DNA of 64,000 nucleotides from positions 2,976,001-3,040,000 of the forward strand of contig NZ_JAVDQF010000001.1 of NCBI RefSeq assembly GCF_031454135.1, given 5' to 3'. Below are positions 1 through 13,251 of this stretch, piece after piece. Position numbers and translations under genes: made by a program. The notes below the pieces were generated by a model. That model searched no databases. It saw nothing but the letters and a program-made list of their open reading frames with translations, and had not been told where the DNA came from. Origin of the DNA: Arthrobacter russicus (GTDB taxonomy: Bacteria; Actinomycetota; Actinomycetes; Actinomycetales; Micrococcaceae). The first letter of the stretch is position 1, and each line of letters begins with the position of its first letter.

Positions 1-330
1 ATGGTCGAACTGATCGAGCAGTGGCATTCGCGGGATATCCCGGTTTTCATTTTCACCAATGGCACCGACCGCGTTCCGGCGGAGCTCGAGCAACTGGGCG
101 TCGCTGAATTGTTCCACGGGGTGCTCAATAGTTATGAGTATGGTGTCCGCAAACCCGCCGCCGAGGCGTACCGAATGGCGCATGCCGAGATCGAAGCAGT
201 CTTGGGCCGAGCGGTGCGCCCGCACGAGGTTTACTTCACCGATGACAAGGCCAAGAACGTCCAAGCCGCCCGATCGTACGGCTGGCGGGCCGAAGTCTTC
301 GAGTCGGCCGCCGCCATACGCGAAATTTAG
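1..330 (+). CDS. HAD-superfamily hydrolase, C-terminal part (5' end outside window)
   Basis: The 109 residues visible are the C-terminal half of a haloacid-dehalogenase-type phosphatase or hydrolase. Motif II (IFTNGT, about residues 17-22), the motif III lysine (GVRKP, about 47-51) and motif IV (FTDDKAKNV, about 79-87) are all present. Motif I, the nucleophile DxD, is absent because it must lie upstream of base 1, so the ATG at position 1 is probably an internal methionine. The spacing suggests a small single-domain HAD related to the epoxide-hydrolase-like/YihX group; the substrate cannot be told. The gene ends 8 nt from the convergent stop of sdaA. Confidence 0.75.
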   Translation: MVELIEQWHSRDIPVFIFTNGTDRVPAELEQLGVAELFHGVLNSYEYGVRKPAAEAYRMAHAEIEAVLGRAVRPHEVYFTDDKAKNVQAARSYGWRAEVFESAAAIREI

Positions 331-338
331 CTGATCGC

Positions 339-1736
339 TCAGCACTCCACCACGTTGACGGCCAGACCGCCCATCGCGGTTTCCTTGTATTTGGTGCTCA
401 TGTCTTTGCCGGTTTCGCGCATCGTGATGATCACTTCGTCCAGCGAGACCCGGTGTTCACCGTCGCCCCAGAGCGCCATCTTCGTGGCATTGATCGCCTT
501 CGCCGCGGCGATCGCATTCCGCTCGATGCACGGCACCTGAACCAGGCCGCCGATCGGATCGCAGGTCAGGCCCAAATTGTGCTCCATCGCGATCTCGGCC
601 GCGTTCTCGACCTGGGCCGGGGAGCCGCCCATCACCTCGGCCAAACCGGCCGCGGCCATCGACGACGCCGAACCGACCTCGCCCTGGCAGCCCACCTCGG
701 CGCCGGAAATCGAAGCCTGCTCCTTGTACAGCACGCCGACCGCGCCGGCCGCGAGCAGGAACCGGACCACGACGTCGTCTTTGTCCTCTTGAGTGGCGTG
801 CTCCATGCCGGGCGCATAGTTGAGCGCGTAATACAGCACCGCCGGGATGATGCCCGCAGCGCCATTGGTCGGCGCAGTGACCACGCGGCCGCCGGAAGCA
901 TTCTCCTCATTGACCGCCAGGGCAATCAGATTGACCCATTCCTGCCAATACTTCGGATCGCGGTCCTTGTCCTCTTTGAGCAGGCGGTCATGCCAATCCG
1001 GGGCCCGGCGGCGTACCTTCAGGCCGCCGGGCAGCAGGCCTTCGCGGTTCAGACTGGACTCGACGCAGCCTTCCATGACTTCCCAAATGTGTTTGAGCCC
1101 GGCCCGCACCTCTTCCTCGGTGCGCGAATCGAGTTCATTGACCAGCATCACTTCGGAGAACCGGAGGTTGCGCGCGGCGCAATGCTCCAGGAGCTCGGCG
1201 GCGGTGCGGAAAGGCAGCGGCAATCCGTCGTGGGACTGGTCGAGTTCGGCGAGTGCGGCGTCCTCTTCGCCCTCCCGGACGATGAAGCCACCGCCCACGG
1301 AGAAGAACGTGGCGGCATGCAGGAGCTCGCCCGCGGCATCGGTCACTGCGAACTTGATGCCGTTGGTGTGCCGGTCCAAAATCGTCAACGGATGCAGGAT
1401 CATGTCATCCGCGGTGTACGCCAGCGGGACCGAATCAGCCAGCCGGATCTGCCCGGTTTCCGCCATTGCGGCCAGGCGTTCTTCCACCTGGTCCGGCAAA
1501 ATCAGGTCCGGGTAATGGCCCTCCAGGCCCAGCAGCACCGCGGTCATGGTGCCGTGCCCGCGTCCGGTTGCGGCGAGCGAACCGTAGAGGTCGACCCGGA
1601 TTCCGGCAACCCGGTCCAGGCAGCCGGCGGATTGCAGTTCCTCGACGAACACCGCCGCGGCGCGCATGGGTCCGACCGTATGCGAGCTCGACGGTCCGAT
1701 GCCGACCTTGAAAAGGTCGAAAACACCTATAGCCAC
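339..1736 (-). CDS. sdaA: L-serine ammonia-lyase (L-serine deaminase), iron-sulfur type, single chain
   Basis: Converts L-serine to pyruvate and ammonia in the cytoplasm. The 465 residues hold the N-terminal beta domain (GPSSSHT near residue 14, about 1-160) fused to the C-terminal alpha domain (about 190-455). The alpha domain has GCQGEVGSA near residue 346 and CDPIGG with a second Cys about ten residues on (near 391-401), which are family Fe-S ligand positions; length matches single-chain SdaA enzymes. The start is GTG at 1736. It lies 47 nt after glyA, last in the glycine block, so glycine turned into serine can go on to pyruvate. The gap holds a TAGGAT -10 box exactly 6 nt from the GTG and a perfect palindrome, so sdaA may also have its own leaderless, regulated promoter. 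Confidence 0.93.
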   Translation of the reverse strand: MAIGVFDLFKVGIGPSSSHTVGPMRAAAVFVEELQSAGCLDRVAGIRVDLYGSLAATGRGHGTMTAVLLGLEGHYPDLILPDQVEERLAAMAETGQIRLADSVPLAYTADDMILHPLTILDRHTNGIKFAVTDAAGELLHAATFFSVGGGFIVREGEEDAALAELDQSHDGLPLPFRTAAELLEHCAARNLRFSEVMLVNELDSRTEEEVRAGLKHIWEVMEGCVESSLNREGLLPGGLKVRRRAPDWHDRLLKEDKDRDPKYWQEWVNLIALAVNEENASGGRVVTAPTNGAAGIIPAVLYYALNYAPGMEHATQEDKDDVVVRFLLAAGAVGVLYKEQASISGAEVGCQGEVGSASSMAAAGLAEVMGGSPAQVENAAEIAMEHNLGLTCDPIGGLVQVPCIERNAIAAAKAINATKMALWGDGEHRVSLDEVIITMRETGKDMSTKYKETAMGGLAVNVVEC

Positions 1737-1742
1737 AGTGTG

Positions 1743-1748
1743 ATCCTA
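1743..1748 (-). promoter_or_regulatory. Putative -10 box of a leaderless sdaA promoter
   Basis: On the minus strand TAGGAT lies 6 nt upstream of the sdaA GTG, the same geometry as many other genes in this window. No convincing -35 hexamer is seen; the -35 region falls inside the palindrome at 1762-1779. Confidence 0.45.
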
Positions 1749-1761
1749 GTCTTGTTCTTCG

Positions 1762-1779
1762 TTGCAGATGCATCTGCAA
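1762..1779. promoter_or_regulatory. Perfect 18-bp palindrome upstream of sdaA (candidate operator)
   Basis: TTGCAGATGCATCTGCAA reads identically on both strands. It sits between the glyA stop (1784) and sdaA and covers the -35 region of the putative sdaA promoter, as expected of a regulator site. Its stem has no loop and no T tract follows, so a terminator is less likely. The regulator is unknown; GntR- or LacI-type proteins bind palindromes of this size. Confidence 0.45.
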
Positions 1780-1783
1780 GGGG

Positions 1784-3094
1784 TCAGGAGAGCGGCGCTA
1801 CATCCGGGTAGAGCGGGTGTGCTTCGGCGAGCACCTGTACCCGCTGAGCCAAGGGGCCCAGATCCGTTCCGGCATCTGCGATCAGCGCCTCCGCGATGAT
1901 GTCCGCGATCTCGGTGAAAGCCTCGGTTTCGAAGCCCCGAGATGCCAGTGCCGGAGTGCCGATGCGCAGGCCCGATGTGACCATCGGCGGCCGCGGGTCG
2001 AACGGCACCGCGTTGCGGTTCACGGTGACGTCGATCTGCGCCAAGCGGTCTTCGGCCTGCTGGCCGTCAAGCTCGGAATCGCGCAGGTCCACCAATACCA
2101 GGTGCACATCGGTGCCACCGGTCACCACGGAAATGCCTTTGGCCTTGACGTCGTCCTGGACCAAACGTTCAGCCAGGATCCTGGCGCCTTCGAGCACGCG
2201 TTGCTGGCGTTCCCGGAATTCATCCGATGCGGCGATCTTGAAGGCCACCGCTTTGCCCGCGATGACGTGCTCCAACGGTCCGCCCTGCTGCCCGGGGAAG
2301 ACCGCGGAGTTGATCTTCTTGGCGATGTCCGCGTCGTTGGTCAAGATCACGCCGCCGCGTGGGCCGGCCAGCGTCTTGTGCGTGGTCGAGGTGGTGACAT
2401 GCGCGTGCGGCACCGGGCTCGGGTGCAGTCCGGCGGCTACCAAGCCGGCGAAGTGCGCCATGTCCACCATCAAGTACGCGCCGACCGAATCGGCGATCCG
2501 GCGGAATTCGGCGAAATCCAGGTGGCGCGCATAGGCCGACCAGCCGGCCACGATCATCTTCGGCCGGTGTTCCTGCGCCAAGCGCTCCACCTCGGCCATA
2601 TCGATCAGGTGGTCGCTTTCGCGAACCTGGTAAGGAACGACCTGGTACAGCTTGCCGGAGAAGTTGATCCGCATGCCGTGGGTGAGGTGCCCGCCGTGCG
2701 CCAGGTTGAGCCCCATGATGGTGTCGCCGGGCGTCAGCAGCGCGTGCATCACGGAGGCGTTGGCCTGCGCGCCGGAGTGCGGTTGCACATTGGCGTATTC
2801 GGCGCCGAAGAGCGCCTTGAGCCGGTCGATGGCCAACTGCTCGACGACGTCGACGTGCTCGCAGCCGCCGTAGTAGCGCCGCCCCGGGTAGCCTTCGGCG
2901 TACTTGTTGGTCAACACCGAACCCTGCGCCTGCATCACCGCTACCGAGGTGTGATTCTCGGAGGCGATCATTTCCAGGCCTTGGCGTTGCCGGGCGAGTT
3001 CGTCGTCGAGCTTGGCCGCGATCTCCGGATCGATCTGCGCGAGGGTTCCGTTGAGATGATCCAGGGTTTCCGAAGTCACTGAAGGCGCGGTCAC
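1784..3094 (-). CDS. glyA: Serine hydroxymethyltransferase
   Basis: PLP enzyme that interconverts glycine plus 5,10-methylene-THF with serine plus THF. The 436 residues match the usual bacterial length. The PLP lysine lies in the signature [15 protein letters not shown] (Lys near residue 239). MIASENHTS near the N terminus and [15 protein letters not shown] are the conserved substrate and PLP loops. Its ATG overlaps the gcvH stop by 4 nt, so the two are probably translationally coupled. In this order it uses the methylene-THF made by the glycine cleavage system on a second glycine. A second, housekeeping glyA may exist elsewhere in the genome; that cannot be judged here. Confidence 0.97.
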   Translation of the reverse strand: MTAPSVTSETLDHLNGTLAQIDPEIAAKLDDELARQRQGLEMIASENHTSVAVMQAQGSVLTNKYAEGYPGRRYYGGCEHVDVVEQLAIDRLKALFGAEYANVQPHSGAQANASVMHALLTPGDTIMGLNLAHGGHLTHGMRINFSGKLYQVVPYQVRESDHLIDMAEVERLAQEHRPKMIVAGWSAYARHLDFAEFRRIADSVGAYLMVDMAHFAGLVAAGLHPSPVPHAHVTTSTTHKTLAGPRGGVILTNDADIAKKINSAVFPGQQGGPLEHVIAGKAVAFKIAASDEFRERQQRVLEGARILAERLVQDDVKAKGISVVTGGTDVHLVLVDLRDSELDGQQAEDRLAQIDVTVNRNAVPFDPRPPMVTSGLRIGTPALASRGFETEAFTEIADIIAEALIADAGTDLGPLAQRVQVLAEAHPLYPDVAPLS

Positions 3095-3483
3095 AGTTCG
3101 GCCCCGTTCTTCTCCGCGTACTCAGCGGCGCTCAACAGCGGGCCTTCTTCGCTCACGGCAACCTTGAACAGCCAGCCAGCGCCGTACGGATCCTGATTGA
3201 CCACGGCGGGATCGCCGACGGCGTCGGCATTGATCTCGGTGATTTCGCCGCTGACCGGGGCATAGAGGTCGGAGACGGACTTGGTGGATTCGATTTCGCC
3301 GCAGCTCTGACCGGCGGTGATGGTGCTGCCGACTTCGGGCAGGTCCAGGTAGACGATGTCGCCGAGGGCTTCTGCGGCGACCGCGCTCACGCCGACCGTG
3401 ACCGGACCGTTGTTCAGGGCACCGTCATTGGCCACCCATTCGTGCTCGGCGGAGTAACGCAATTCAGGGACTACTTTGCTCAT
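3091..3483 (-). CDS. gcvH: Glycine cleavage system H protein
   Basis: Lipoyl carrier of the glycine cleavage complex; shuttles the aminomethyl group from GcvP to GcvT. The 130 residues are the usual size. The lipoylation motif [14 protein letters not shown] is intact (Lys near residue 66), and the N-terminal YSAEHEWV and C-terminal [13 protein letters not shown] are typical. It starts 12 nt after gcvT and overlaps glyA by 4 nt. It needs a lipoyl transferase or synthase that is not in this window. Confidence 0.97.
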   Translation of the reverse strand: MSKVVPELRYSAEHEWVANDGALNNGPVTVGVSAVAAEALGDIVYLDLPEVGSTITAGQSCGEIESTKSVSDLYAPVSGEITEINADAVGDPAVVNQDPYGAGWLFKVAVSEEGPLLSAAEYAEKNGAEL

Positions 3484-3495
3484 GGGATCTGGCCT

Positions 3496-4629
3496 TTACT
3501 TGGTTCGTTTGTAAAAGGGAAGGGCGACGACGGTGAACGGCTCGGCTTTGCCGCGCAGATCCACCTGGAGTTCGGTGCCGACCTCGGAATGCTCGGCGTC
3601 GACGTAGGCCAGCGCCACCGGGTAGCCGAGCGTGGGACTGGGCAGACCGGAGGTGACTTCGCCGATGTTCTGCCCGTCGAGAACCACCGGGTAATGGCCG
3701 CGCGCGGCGCGGCGTCCTTGGCCTTGCAGCCCTACGAGGACGCGTTTGCCATCCAGCGACTCGGCACGCTCTGCCTTGATCTTGGCCAGCGCGTCCTTGC
3801 CGACGAAGTCGCCTTCTTTGGCGGTCTTCGCCGGTGGGAGTGAAACGACCGGGCCCAGGCCCGCTTCGAAAGGATTCCCGTCCAGCCCTAGTTCGTTGCC
3901 ATATAGCGGCATGGCGGCTTCCAAGCGAAGCGAATCCCGGCTGGCCAAACCACAGGGCGTGACGGCTTCATCGGCGGTCAGCAGGGAATTCCACAACCGG
4001 GCTGCCTCGGCGTTGTCGATGTAGAGCTCGAAACCGTCTTCGCCGGTGTAACCGGTGCGGGCCAGCAACACCGGCAAGCCGGCAACCGTGACTTCGGTGG
4101 CTGCGTAGTACTTGAGCTCGCGCACCGCTTCGGCTTGTTCTGCCGGGACCAGACCGAGCAAAATCCGCTCGGACTCCGGGCCCTGCAAGGCGATCAGCGA
4201 GGTCTGTGCGGAGACATTGTCCAGTTCGACGTCGAAGGATTCAGCCCGCTTGACGAACTCAGCGTAGACCGCGTCGGCATTGCCGGCGTTCGGCACGACG
4301 AGATAAACGTCTTCGGCTCGGCGGTAGCTGATCAGATCGTCGATGATGCCGCCGTCGGGATTGCAGATCAGCGAGTACTTTGCCTTGCCGACCGCGATCG
4401 CGGACAGGTTACCGACCAGGGCATAGTCCAAGAACGCGGCAGCTTGCGGGCCGCGGACCCAGATCTCGCCCATGTGGGACAGGTCGAACAAGCCCGCGCC
4501 TTGCCGGACGGCGTGGTGCTCGGCGAGTTCGCTCTGGTACTTCAGCGGCATGTCCCAGCCGCCGAAATCGGTGAAGCTGGCGCCGAGTTTCGCGTGTTCG
4601 GCGTGCAGTGCGGTTTCTTTGAGAGTCAT
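3496..4629 (-). CDS. gcvT: Glycine cleavage system T protein (aminomethyltransferase)
   Basis: Transfers the methylene unit from aminomethyl-lipoyl GcvH to THF, releasing ammonia. The 377-residue protein starts MTLKETALHAEHAKLGASFTDFGGWDMP, the usual N terminus, followed by LFDLSHMGEI and the GYTGEDGFELY motif near residue 194. The C-terminal beta-barrel domain ends with TVVALPFYKR. It lies 16 nt after gcvP and 12 nt before gcvH. Length and motifs are normal. Confidence 0.97.
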   Translation of the reverse strand: MTLKETALHAEHAKLGASFTDFGGWDMPLKYQSELAEHHAVRQGAGLFDLSHMGEIWVRGPQAAAFLDYALVGNLSAIAVGKAKYSLICNPDGGIIDDLISYRRAEDVYLVVPNAGNADAVYAEFVKRAESFDVELDNVSAQTSLIALQGPESERILLGLVPAEQAEAVRELKYYAATEVTVAGLPVLLARTGYTGEDGFELYIDNAEAARLWNSLLTADEAVTPCGLASRDSLRLEAAMPLYGNELGLDGNPFEAGLGPVVSLPPAKTAKEGDFVGKDALAKIKAERAESLDGKRVLVGLQGQGRRAARGHYPVVLDGQNIGEVTSGLPSPTLGYPVALAYVDAEHSEVGTELQVDLRGKAEPFTVVALPFYKRTK

Positions 4630-4645
4630 CGGTGGCTCCAGTTTC

Positions 4646-7489
<2,844 letters not shown>

Positions 7490-7534
7490 GAGGAACTCCA
7501 GTATTCGGGTACAGCTGTACCGGGCTTGGGTTCC

Positions 7535-7731
7535 TCCCCGCTCTGTATTGGACCTGAGAGTTTCCGCGAAGACTTCTCCGCTTGCACCGTCGGTGAGTAT
7601 TGCTCGGATGGAGCAATACTGCTTTCCAGAGTTGCCTTGCCGCAGCGGTACAGGGGCCTGAGAGATTCCCGGGGAGGGTTTGCTCCTACGGCGCCTGCTG
7701 CCTGGTTTGGTGACAGCAGAACTCTCCCGCT
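7535..7731 (-). promoter_or_regulatory. Tandem glycine riboswitch (two gcvT-type aptamers)
   Basis: Read on the minus strand, the first aptamer opens with GCGGGAGAGTT, contains the core GCCGTAGGAGCAA, and closes with AATCTCTCAGGCCCCTGTACCGC. The second holds ACCGACGGTGCAAGCGG and closes with AAACTCTCAGGTCC and GAGCGGGG. The paired CTCTCAGG-type strands and short linker are the tandem glycine-riboswitch signature. It ends about 45 nt before the gcvP ATG, as in other actinobacteria. These switches usually turn expression on when glycine binds; the expression platform is not clear from the sequence. Confidence 0.93.
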
Positions 7732-7757
7732 GCGGATCATCGGCTTTTCAATTGTCC

Positions 7758-7773
7758 AGTGACCATTGTCACA
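7758..7773. promoter_or_regulatory. CRP/GlxR-like site upstream of the gcv operon
   Basis: AGTGACCATTGTCACA matches the cAMP-receptor family consensus TGTGA-N6-TCACA at all positions but the first. It lies about 27 nt upstream of the riboswitch, where a gcv promoter should be, and about 190 nt upstream of the divergent metallophosphoesterase gene. No clear -10/-35 pair was found, so activation or repression cannot be told. Confidence 0.4.
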
Positions 7774-7965
7774 CGGTGGGGTAGTACGCAACAAATCTCC
7801 AGGAGCCGTCGAGCGGGCGTGCACAGATGACGGCTTGTCGGCGCCGTTCATGTGCCACATCAGTCATTTTGTGCACTCCCGCCCCAGCATTTGTGCACCC
7901 CGGTTTCCATCCAGAATTTACCTCAGATTTGGCTGGCCGTTCCTTTGCTGCCGAAGGATGGAGAC

Positions 7966-9714
7966 ATGACTATTGGGGATCAGCGTGGCGGCAATTCATT
8001 CAACCGCAGGGCATTGCTCGGCGCCGGTGGAGCCATTGGACTCAGCGTTTTCGCGCTGGGCAACGGGGGATCGGCTTATGCTGTCGATCGGGCCTTGAAG
8101 CTGAATGCGCAACGCGCGGTATCGGTTTCCGGAACCACGTTGGAGCAGGCCGCACAAGCGGCGAAAGCCAGGTACAGCCGGTTGGTTGCCGGCCCAGGAT
8201 ACGCTTTGGTGGTTCGGGAAGACCTGGTCGCGGCATCGTCGGGCCGGGATGAAAGGCGTTCCGCGCTCGCCGCGTTCGTGCAATTCACCGATCTCCACGT
8301 GGTGGACGCACAATCGCCGATGCGGGTCGAGTACCTGGATGGCCTTGCCTCGAGTGCCTTCCGGCCGCAGGAGGCCTTGAGCGTGCACGGGGCAGCGTCG
8401 TTGGTGCAGCGAGTGAACGCCCTCAAGGCGGCGCCGTTCACCGGCCGGAGCCTGGATTGCGTGGTGACCACGGGCGACAATACCGACAATCACGAAAACA
8501 TCGAGTTGGATTGGTTCCTGACTGTGATGAGCGGTGGCGAATTCTCCGCGAACACCGGCGATCCGCAGATCTGGCAAGGCGTGCAGAGCGGTGCGGACAA
8601 GAACTACTACAATCCGGAACTCCCGGTGCAGGACCAGTACAAACAAGCAGGTTTTCCGCAGATTCCGGGTTATTTTTCGCGGATCATGGCAACCGCCGAA
8701 AGCGCCGGCCTGGACATTCCCTGGTACAGCGTTTTCGGCAACCACGACGACAGCATCCAGGGCACGCTGCCTTCGGACTGGAGTCTTCTGGCCGCCAATT
8801 ACACTGGCGAGAACAAGTTCTCCGGTTTCGCCGATCCCGCAGTGGAAAAAGCATTCCGGGCCGCGATCGCACAGGGACAGTCCTTGCGCACCGGGGAGTT
8901 CACGGTGGCTCCGTTCGAAAAAGTCGTGGCGGACCAACGGCGAGCTCCGTTCACGCCGGTCGAATACATGAAAAAACACCTCGACCCGAAGGTTGCCGGT
9001 GCCGGCCCGGTGGGTCACGGGTTCAACCAGGAGTCGGTGGACACCGGCAAGGGCTATTACAGTTTCGAGATCTCACCGCAAGTGGTCGGGATCAGCCTCG
9101 ACTCCACCAACCGGGCCGGGTACACGGAAGGTTCGCTCGGCCAGGCGCAGTTCCAGTGGCTCGAGGAGACGCTCAAATCCGGCAGCAGCAGCTATTACGA
9201 CGGTTGGGGATTCAAGGTCAAACGGCCGACGGCGGACAAACTGTTCGTGGTTTTCAGCCACCACACGATCGATTCGATGAACAACTTGATCCCGGATCCG
9301 GCGCGGCTGCTCGAGTTGCGGCGTTCCGGCAAGGACGTGCGGGACTTGCTCAAGCGGTTCCCGAACGTCCTGGCCTGGGTCAACGGGCACACGCACAAAA
9401 ACGAGGTGACCGCGCAGCCGGGACCGACGCCGGAACGCGGGTTTTGGCAGATCAACACGGCCTCGCACATCGACTTCCCGCAACAGGCCAGGATCATCGA
9501 AGTCGCGGACAACAAGGACGGCACGCTCTCCTTGTTCGGCACCCTGATCGAATCGGCGGCGCCCTACCAGGGCAGCTATAGCACGGGAGCCCTGGATGAC
9601 CTGGCGGCCCTGTACCGGGAGCTCGCATACAACGACATCCAGGCCTCGGATGCTTCGCTGGGCCAACCGAAGGACCTCAATGTCGAGTTGTTGCTGGCGA
9701 ACCCTTTGCGTTGA
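7966..9714 (+). CDS. Tat-exported metallophosphoesterase (PPA1498/TIGR03767-like)
   Basis: Predicted calcineurin-like phosphoesterase of 582 residues, exported folded: the N terminus NRRALLGAGGAIGLSVFALG is a twin-arginine signal followed by an A-x-A-like cleavage region. Metal-site motifs occur in order: FTDLHVVD (near 107), TGDNTDN (near 168), FGNHDDS (near 256), FSHHTID, and NGHTHKN (near 472). The family resemblance to actinobacterial PPA1498-type proteins is from memory; the substrate is unknown. The ATG at 7966 puts RR close to the N terminus and follows an AAGGATGGAG ribosome-site-like stretch; an upstream in-frame ATG at 7852 would bury the signal. It stands alone and may respond to phosphate, though no Pho box is seen. 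Confidence 0.82.
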   Translation: MTIGDQRGGNSFNRRALLGAGGAIGLSVFALGNGGSAYAVDRALKLNAQRAVSVSGTTLEQAAQAAKARYSRLVAGPGYALVVREDLVAASSGRDERRSALAAFVQFTDLHVVDAQSPMRVEYLDGLASSAFRPQEALSVHGAASLVQRVNALKAAPFTGRSLDCVVTTGDNTDNHENIELDWFLTVMSGGEFSANTGDPQIWQGVQSGADKNYYNPELPVQDQYKQAGFPQIPGYFSRIMATAESAGLDIPWYSVFGNHDDSIQGTLPSDWSLLAANYTGENKFSGFADPAVEKAFRAAIAQGQSLRTGEFTVAPFEKVVADQRRAPFTPVEYMKKHLDPKVAGAGPVGHGFNQESVDTGKGYYSFEISPQVVGISLDSTNRAGYTEGSLGQAQFQWLEETLKSGSSSYYDGWGFKVKRPTADKLFVVFSHHTIDSMNNLIPDPARLLELRRSGKDVRDLLKRFPNVLAWVNGHTHKNEVTAQPGPTPERGFWQINTASHIDFPQQARIIEVADNKDGTLSLFGTLIESAAPYQGSYSTGALDDLAALYRELAYNDIQASDASLGQPKDLNVELLLANPLR

Positions 9715-9886
9715 TCCTTCCGCCTTTGCGCTGCCGGAGAATCCCGTATCCGGGAGTCCGGGGTTCGCCTATGGCTCAGGCAATGCTATGGTTACTCGAG
9801 TAGATTCAGCGGCCCGCAGAATCTGCAGGGCATGCCCAACTCGGGGGAGGGGTGGCATGCAATCAGGCGGCATTTGTTGCTAGATT

Positions 9887-9922
9887 GAGGTCAAGACCGC
9901 GTTCCAACGCGGTCTTGACCTC
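9887..9922. terminator. Strong hairpin between the phosphoesterase gene and lacI-type gene
   Basis: Two perfect 17-nt arms (GAGGTCAAGACCGCGTT and its complement) are separated by only two bases. The hairpin lies 172 nt after the phosphoesterase stop and 39 nt before the regulator start. No T tract follows on the plus strand, so it may be a factor-assisted terminator or an operator. The preceding 170 nt carry small palindromes (TACTCGAGTA at 9793-9802; GCAGAATCTGC near 9826) but no gene. Confidence 0.5.
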
Positions 9923-9961
9923 CCCGTCCAGCAAACCGCAAATCCGCCGGAAACGAGTCGC

Positions 9962-10978
9962 ATGCCGGAGACACCGTCGCGGTCCAAGGCCACCAGAAAT
10001 GACGTCGCTGCGCTGGCCGGCGTCAGTACCGCCGTGGTCAGTTACGTGGTGAACAATGGGCCCAAACGGGTTGCCGAAGAGACCGCGATCCGAGTCCGGC
10101 AAGCCATCGAAATGCTCGATTACCGGCCAAACGCGGTGGCCCGCTCGCTCAAAACCGGCTCGATCAAAACGCTGGGATTAGTCATTCCGGATGGCAAGAA
10201 CCCGTACTTCATGGCGGTGTCCACCGCCGTCGAGGCAGCGGCCCGGCAGCGCGGCTATGTGGTCTTGTCCGCCAGCTCAAACCTCGACCCCGATGTCGAG
10301 TCGGCGCATTTGAACGTCTTCGAGGCCCGGGGCGTGGACGGCGTGCTGCTGTCCAGTTGCGTCCAGGGCGCGGCTCTGACCGGACAAGCAATCCCGGGGC
10401 TTCCGATGGTTTTCCTGGACCGATCCACCGCTGCCGGAATCAACACTGTGGGCGTGGAGTCGAGGGCCGGCGCCTTCGACGCGGTGCAGCATCTGATCGA
10501 ACACGGCCGGCAGCGGATCGGCCTGATCATCGGCGAAGACGAATACGTCACCGGTGATCGGGACCGGATTTCCGGTTGGCGCGATGCGCTGGGTGCTGCT
10601 GGACTGCCGGAGGGGCCGGTGGAATTTGGCGATTTCAGTTTGTCCGGCGGATACTCGGCGGGAGTGCGGATGTTCGCCCGGAGCGACCGTCCGGATGGTT
10701 TGTTCGTCAGTTCCGACCAACAATCCATCGGGGTGCTGCGGGCGGCCTGGGAAGCGGGAATGCGAATTCCTGCTGATGTGGCCCTGGTTTCCTTCGATGG
10801 GATTGCCGAATCGGCTTTCACCTGCCCCGCGCTGACCACCGTGCAACAACCCATCGGGCAACTCGCGGAAGCGGCTGTGGATCTCGTGTTGCGCACGGCC
10901 CAGCAGTCTTCGGAGATCGCCCATCTCCGGTTCAGCGGCGATCTTGCGGTCCGGGAATCCTGCGGCTGTGTGAACTGA
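9962..10978 (+). CDS. LacI-family transcriptional regulator
   Basis: A 338-residue repressor-type protein. The N-terminal helix-turn-helix is TRNDVAALAGVSTAVVSYVV (about residues 11-30), with the hinge LDYRPNAVARSLKTG. The periplasmic-binding-like effector domain starts at TLGLVIPDGKNPYF and runs to the end. Such proteins usually sense a sugar or nucleoside. It precedes an aldo/keto reductase gene on the same strand by 58 nt, which may be its target. A centre-CG palindrome at 9793-9802 is a possible self-operator but weak. The ligand cannot be predicted. Confidence 0.9.
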   Translation: MPETPSRSKATRNDVAALAGVSTAVVSYVVNNGPKRVAEETAIRVRQAIEMLDYRPNAVARSLKTGSIKTLGLVIPDGKNPYFMAVSTAVEAAARQRGYVVLSASSNLDPDVESAHLNVFEARGVDGVLLSSCVQGAALTGQAIPGLPMVFLDRSTAAGINTVGVESRAGAFDAVQHLIEHGRQRIGLIIGEDEYVTGDRDRISGWRDALGAAGLPEGPVEFGDFSLSGGYSAGVRMFARSDRPDGLFVSSDQQSIGVLRAAWEAGMRIPADVALVSFDGIAESAFTCPALTTVQQPIGQLAEAAVDLVLRTAQQSSEIAHLRFSGDLAVRESCGCVN

Positions 10979-11036
10979 AGCCGGACGGGTCGGCTGGCCG
11001 GACCGGACCGGCTGCAGCAAGTGGCATGATGGAGCC

Positions 11037-12055
11037 ATGACCTATTTTCCCGCCGAATCCCGCTATGACCAGGTGCCTTACCGCCGATTGGGCAGAAGCG
11101 GTTTGAAACTCCCCGCCGTTTCCTTGGGCCTCTGGCACAACTTCGGCGATGACAAACCATTCGAAACCCAGCGTGCCGTGTTGCGCCGGGCTTTTGACCT
11201 GGGTGTCACGCATTTCGACTTGGCAAACAATTACGGACCGCCGGCAGGCAGCGCGGAGACCAATTTCGGCAGGCATCTGCGCGAAGATTTCGCCGCCTAC
11301 CGGGACGAGATCATCGTCTCCTCCAAAGCCGGGCATCTGATGTGGGGCGGTCCTTACGGCGAATGGGGTTCGCGCAAGTACCTCACGGCCAGCCTGGACC
11401 AATCGTTGCAGCGCATGGGCTTGGACTATGTCGACATCTTCTACAGCCACCGGTTCGATCCGGAGACTCCGCTGGAAGAAACCATGTCTGCGCTGGACGC
11501 AGCCGTCCGCGCTGGGAAAGCCTTGTACGTCGGGGTTTCGAACTACTCGGCTGCGCAGACCCTCGAAGCGGCTCGGATCCTCCGGGAACTCGGCACGCCG
11601 ATGGTGATCAATCAGCCCAACTACAACATCTTCGACCGCTGGATCGAAACCCCGGACAGCAGCGGATCGTCGTTGCTCGCGGTACTCAAGGACGAGGGCA
11701 TCGGCTCGATCGCCTATTCGCCGTTGGCCCAAGGCGTCTTGACCGATCGCTATCTGGAGGGCGTTCCGGCAGGTTCGCGTGCCGCCGTCGGGCATTTCCT
11801 CAAAGAAAGCGCCTTGACCGAGCAGAAGATGACGGCAGTACGCGCGTTGAACGAGATAGCTGCCGGACGCGGACAATCGCTTGCCGAAATGGCAGTCGCC
11901 TGGGTTTTGCGGGAACAAAACGACGGCGGGGTGACTTCTGCACTGGTGGGCGCGTCGAGTGTCGCCCAGCTCGAGGCGAACCTTGCCGGGGTGCGCAACC
12001 TGGAGTTCAGCAATGAAGAAATCGCTGCGATCGACGCGGCAAGTGAGGACAAGAA

Positions 12056-12059
<4 letters not shown>
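11037..12059 (+). CDS. Aldo/keto reductase, YghZ/AKR14-like
   Basis: NADPH-dependent oxidoreductase of 340 residues. The N terminus [19 protein letters not shown] and the catalytic tetrad can be read: Asp in HFDLANNYG (about residues 61-69), Tyr in the same motif, Lys in VSSKAGHLM (near 92) and His in FYSHRFDP (near 138). The layout resembles E. coli YghZ, which reduces L-glyceraldehyde 3-phosphate and methylglyoxal; the actual substrate is not shown. The stop overlaps ino1 by 4 nt, so the two are co-translated. A GGAG site 3-6 nt upstream supports the ATG at 11037. Confidence 0.88.
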
Positions 12060-13144
<1,085 letters not shown>

Positions 13145-13152
13145 CCGGATCC

Positions 13153-13216
13153 AGAGACGACGGGAGCGGGGGTTCGGCTTGGATTTTCCAGCCGGACCCC
13201 CGCTCCCGTCGTCTCT
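13153..13216. terminator. Bidirectional terminator between ino1 and the surface-protein gene
   Basis: An inverted repeat with arms of about 28 nt (AGAGACGACGGGAGCGGGGG and its complement at the ends, two mismatches near the loop) and a short loop around ATTTTC. It lies between two convergent genes, 8 nt after the ino1 stop, so it can serve both strands. Confidence 0.8.
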
Positions 13217-13251
13217 GTTAGCTCATTGCGGTGTTGAGCGGTGTTTCCTGG

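Noticed and set aside
7741-7800. Explicit -10/-35 pair for the gcv operon
   Set aside because: No TANNNT hexamer at a sensible distance from a -35 was convincing, so no promoter is claimed.
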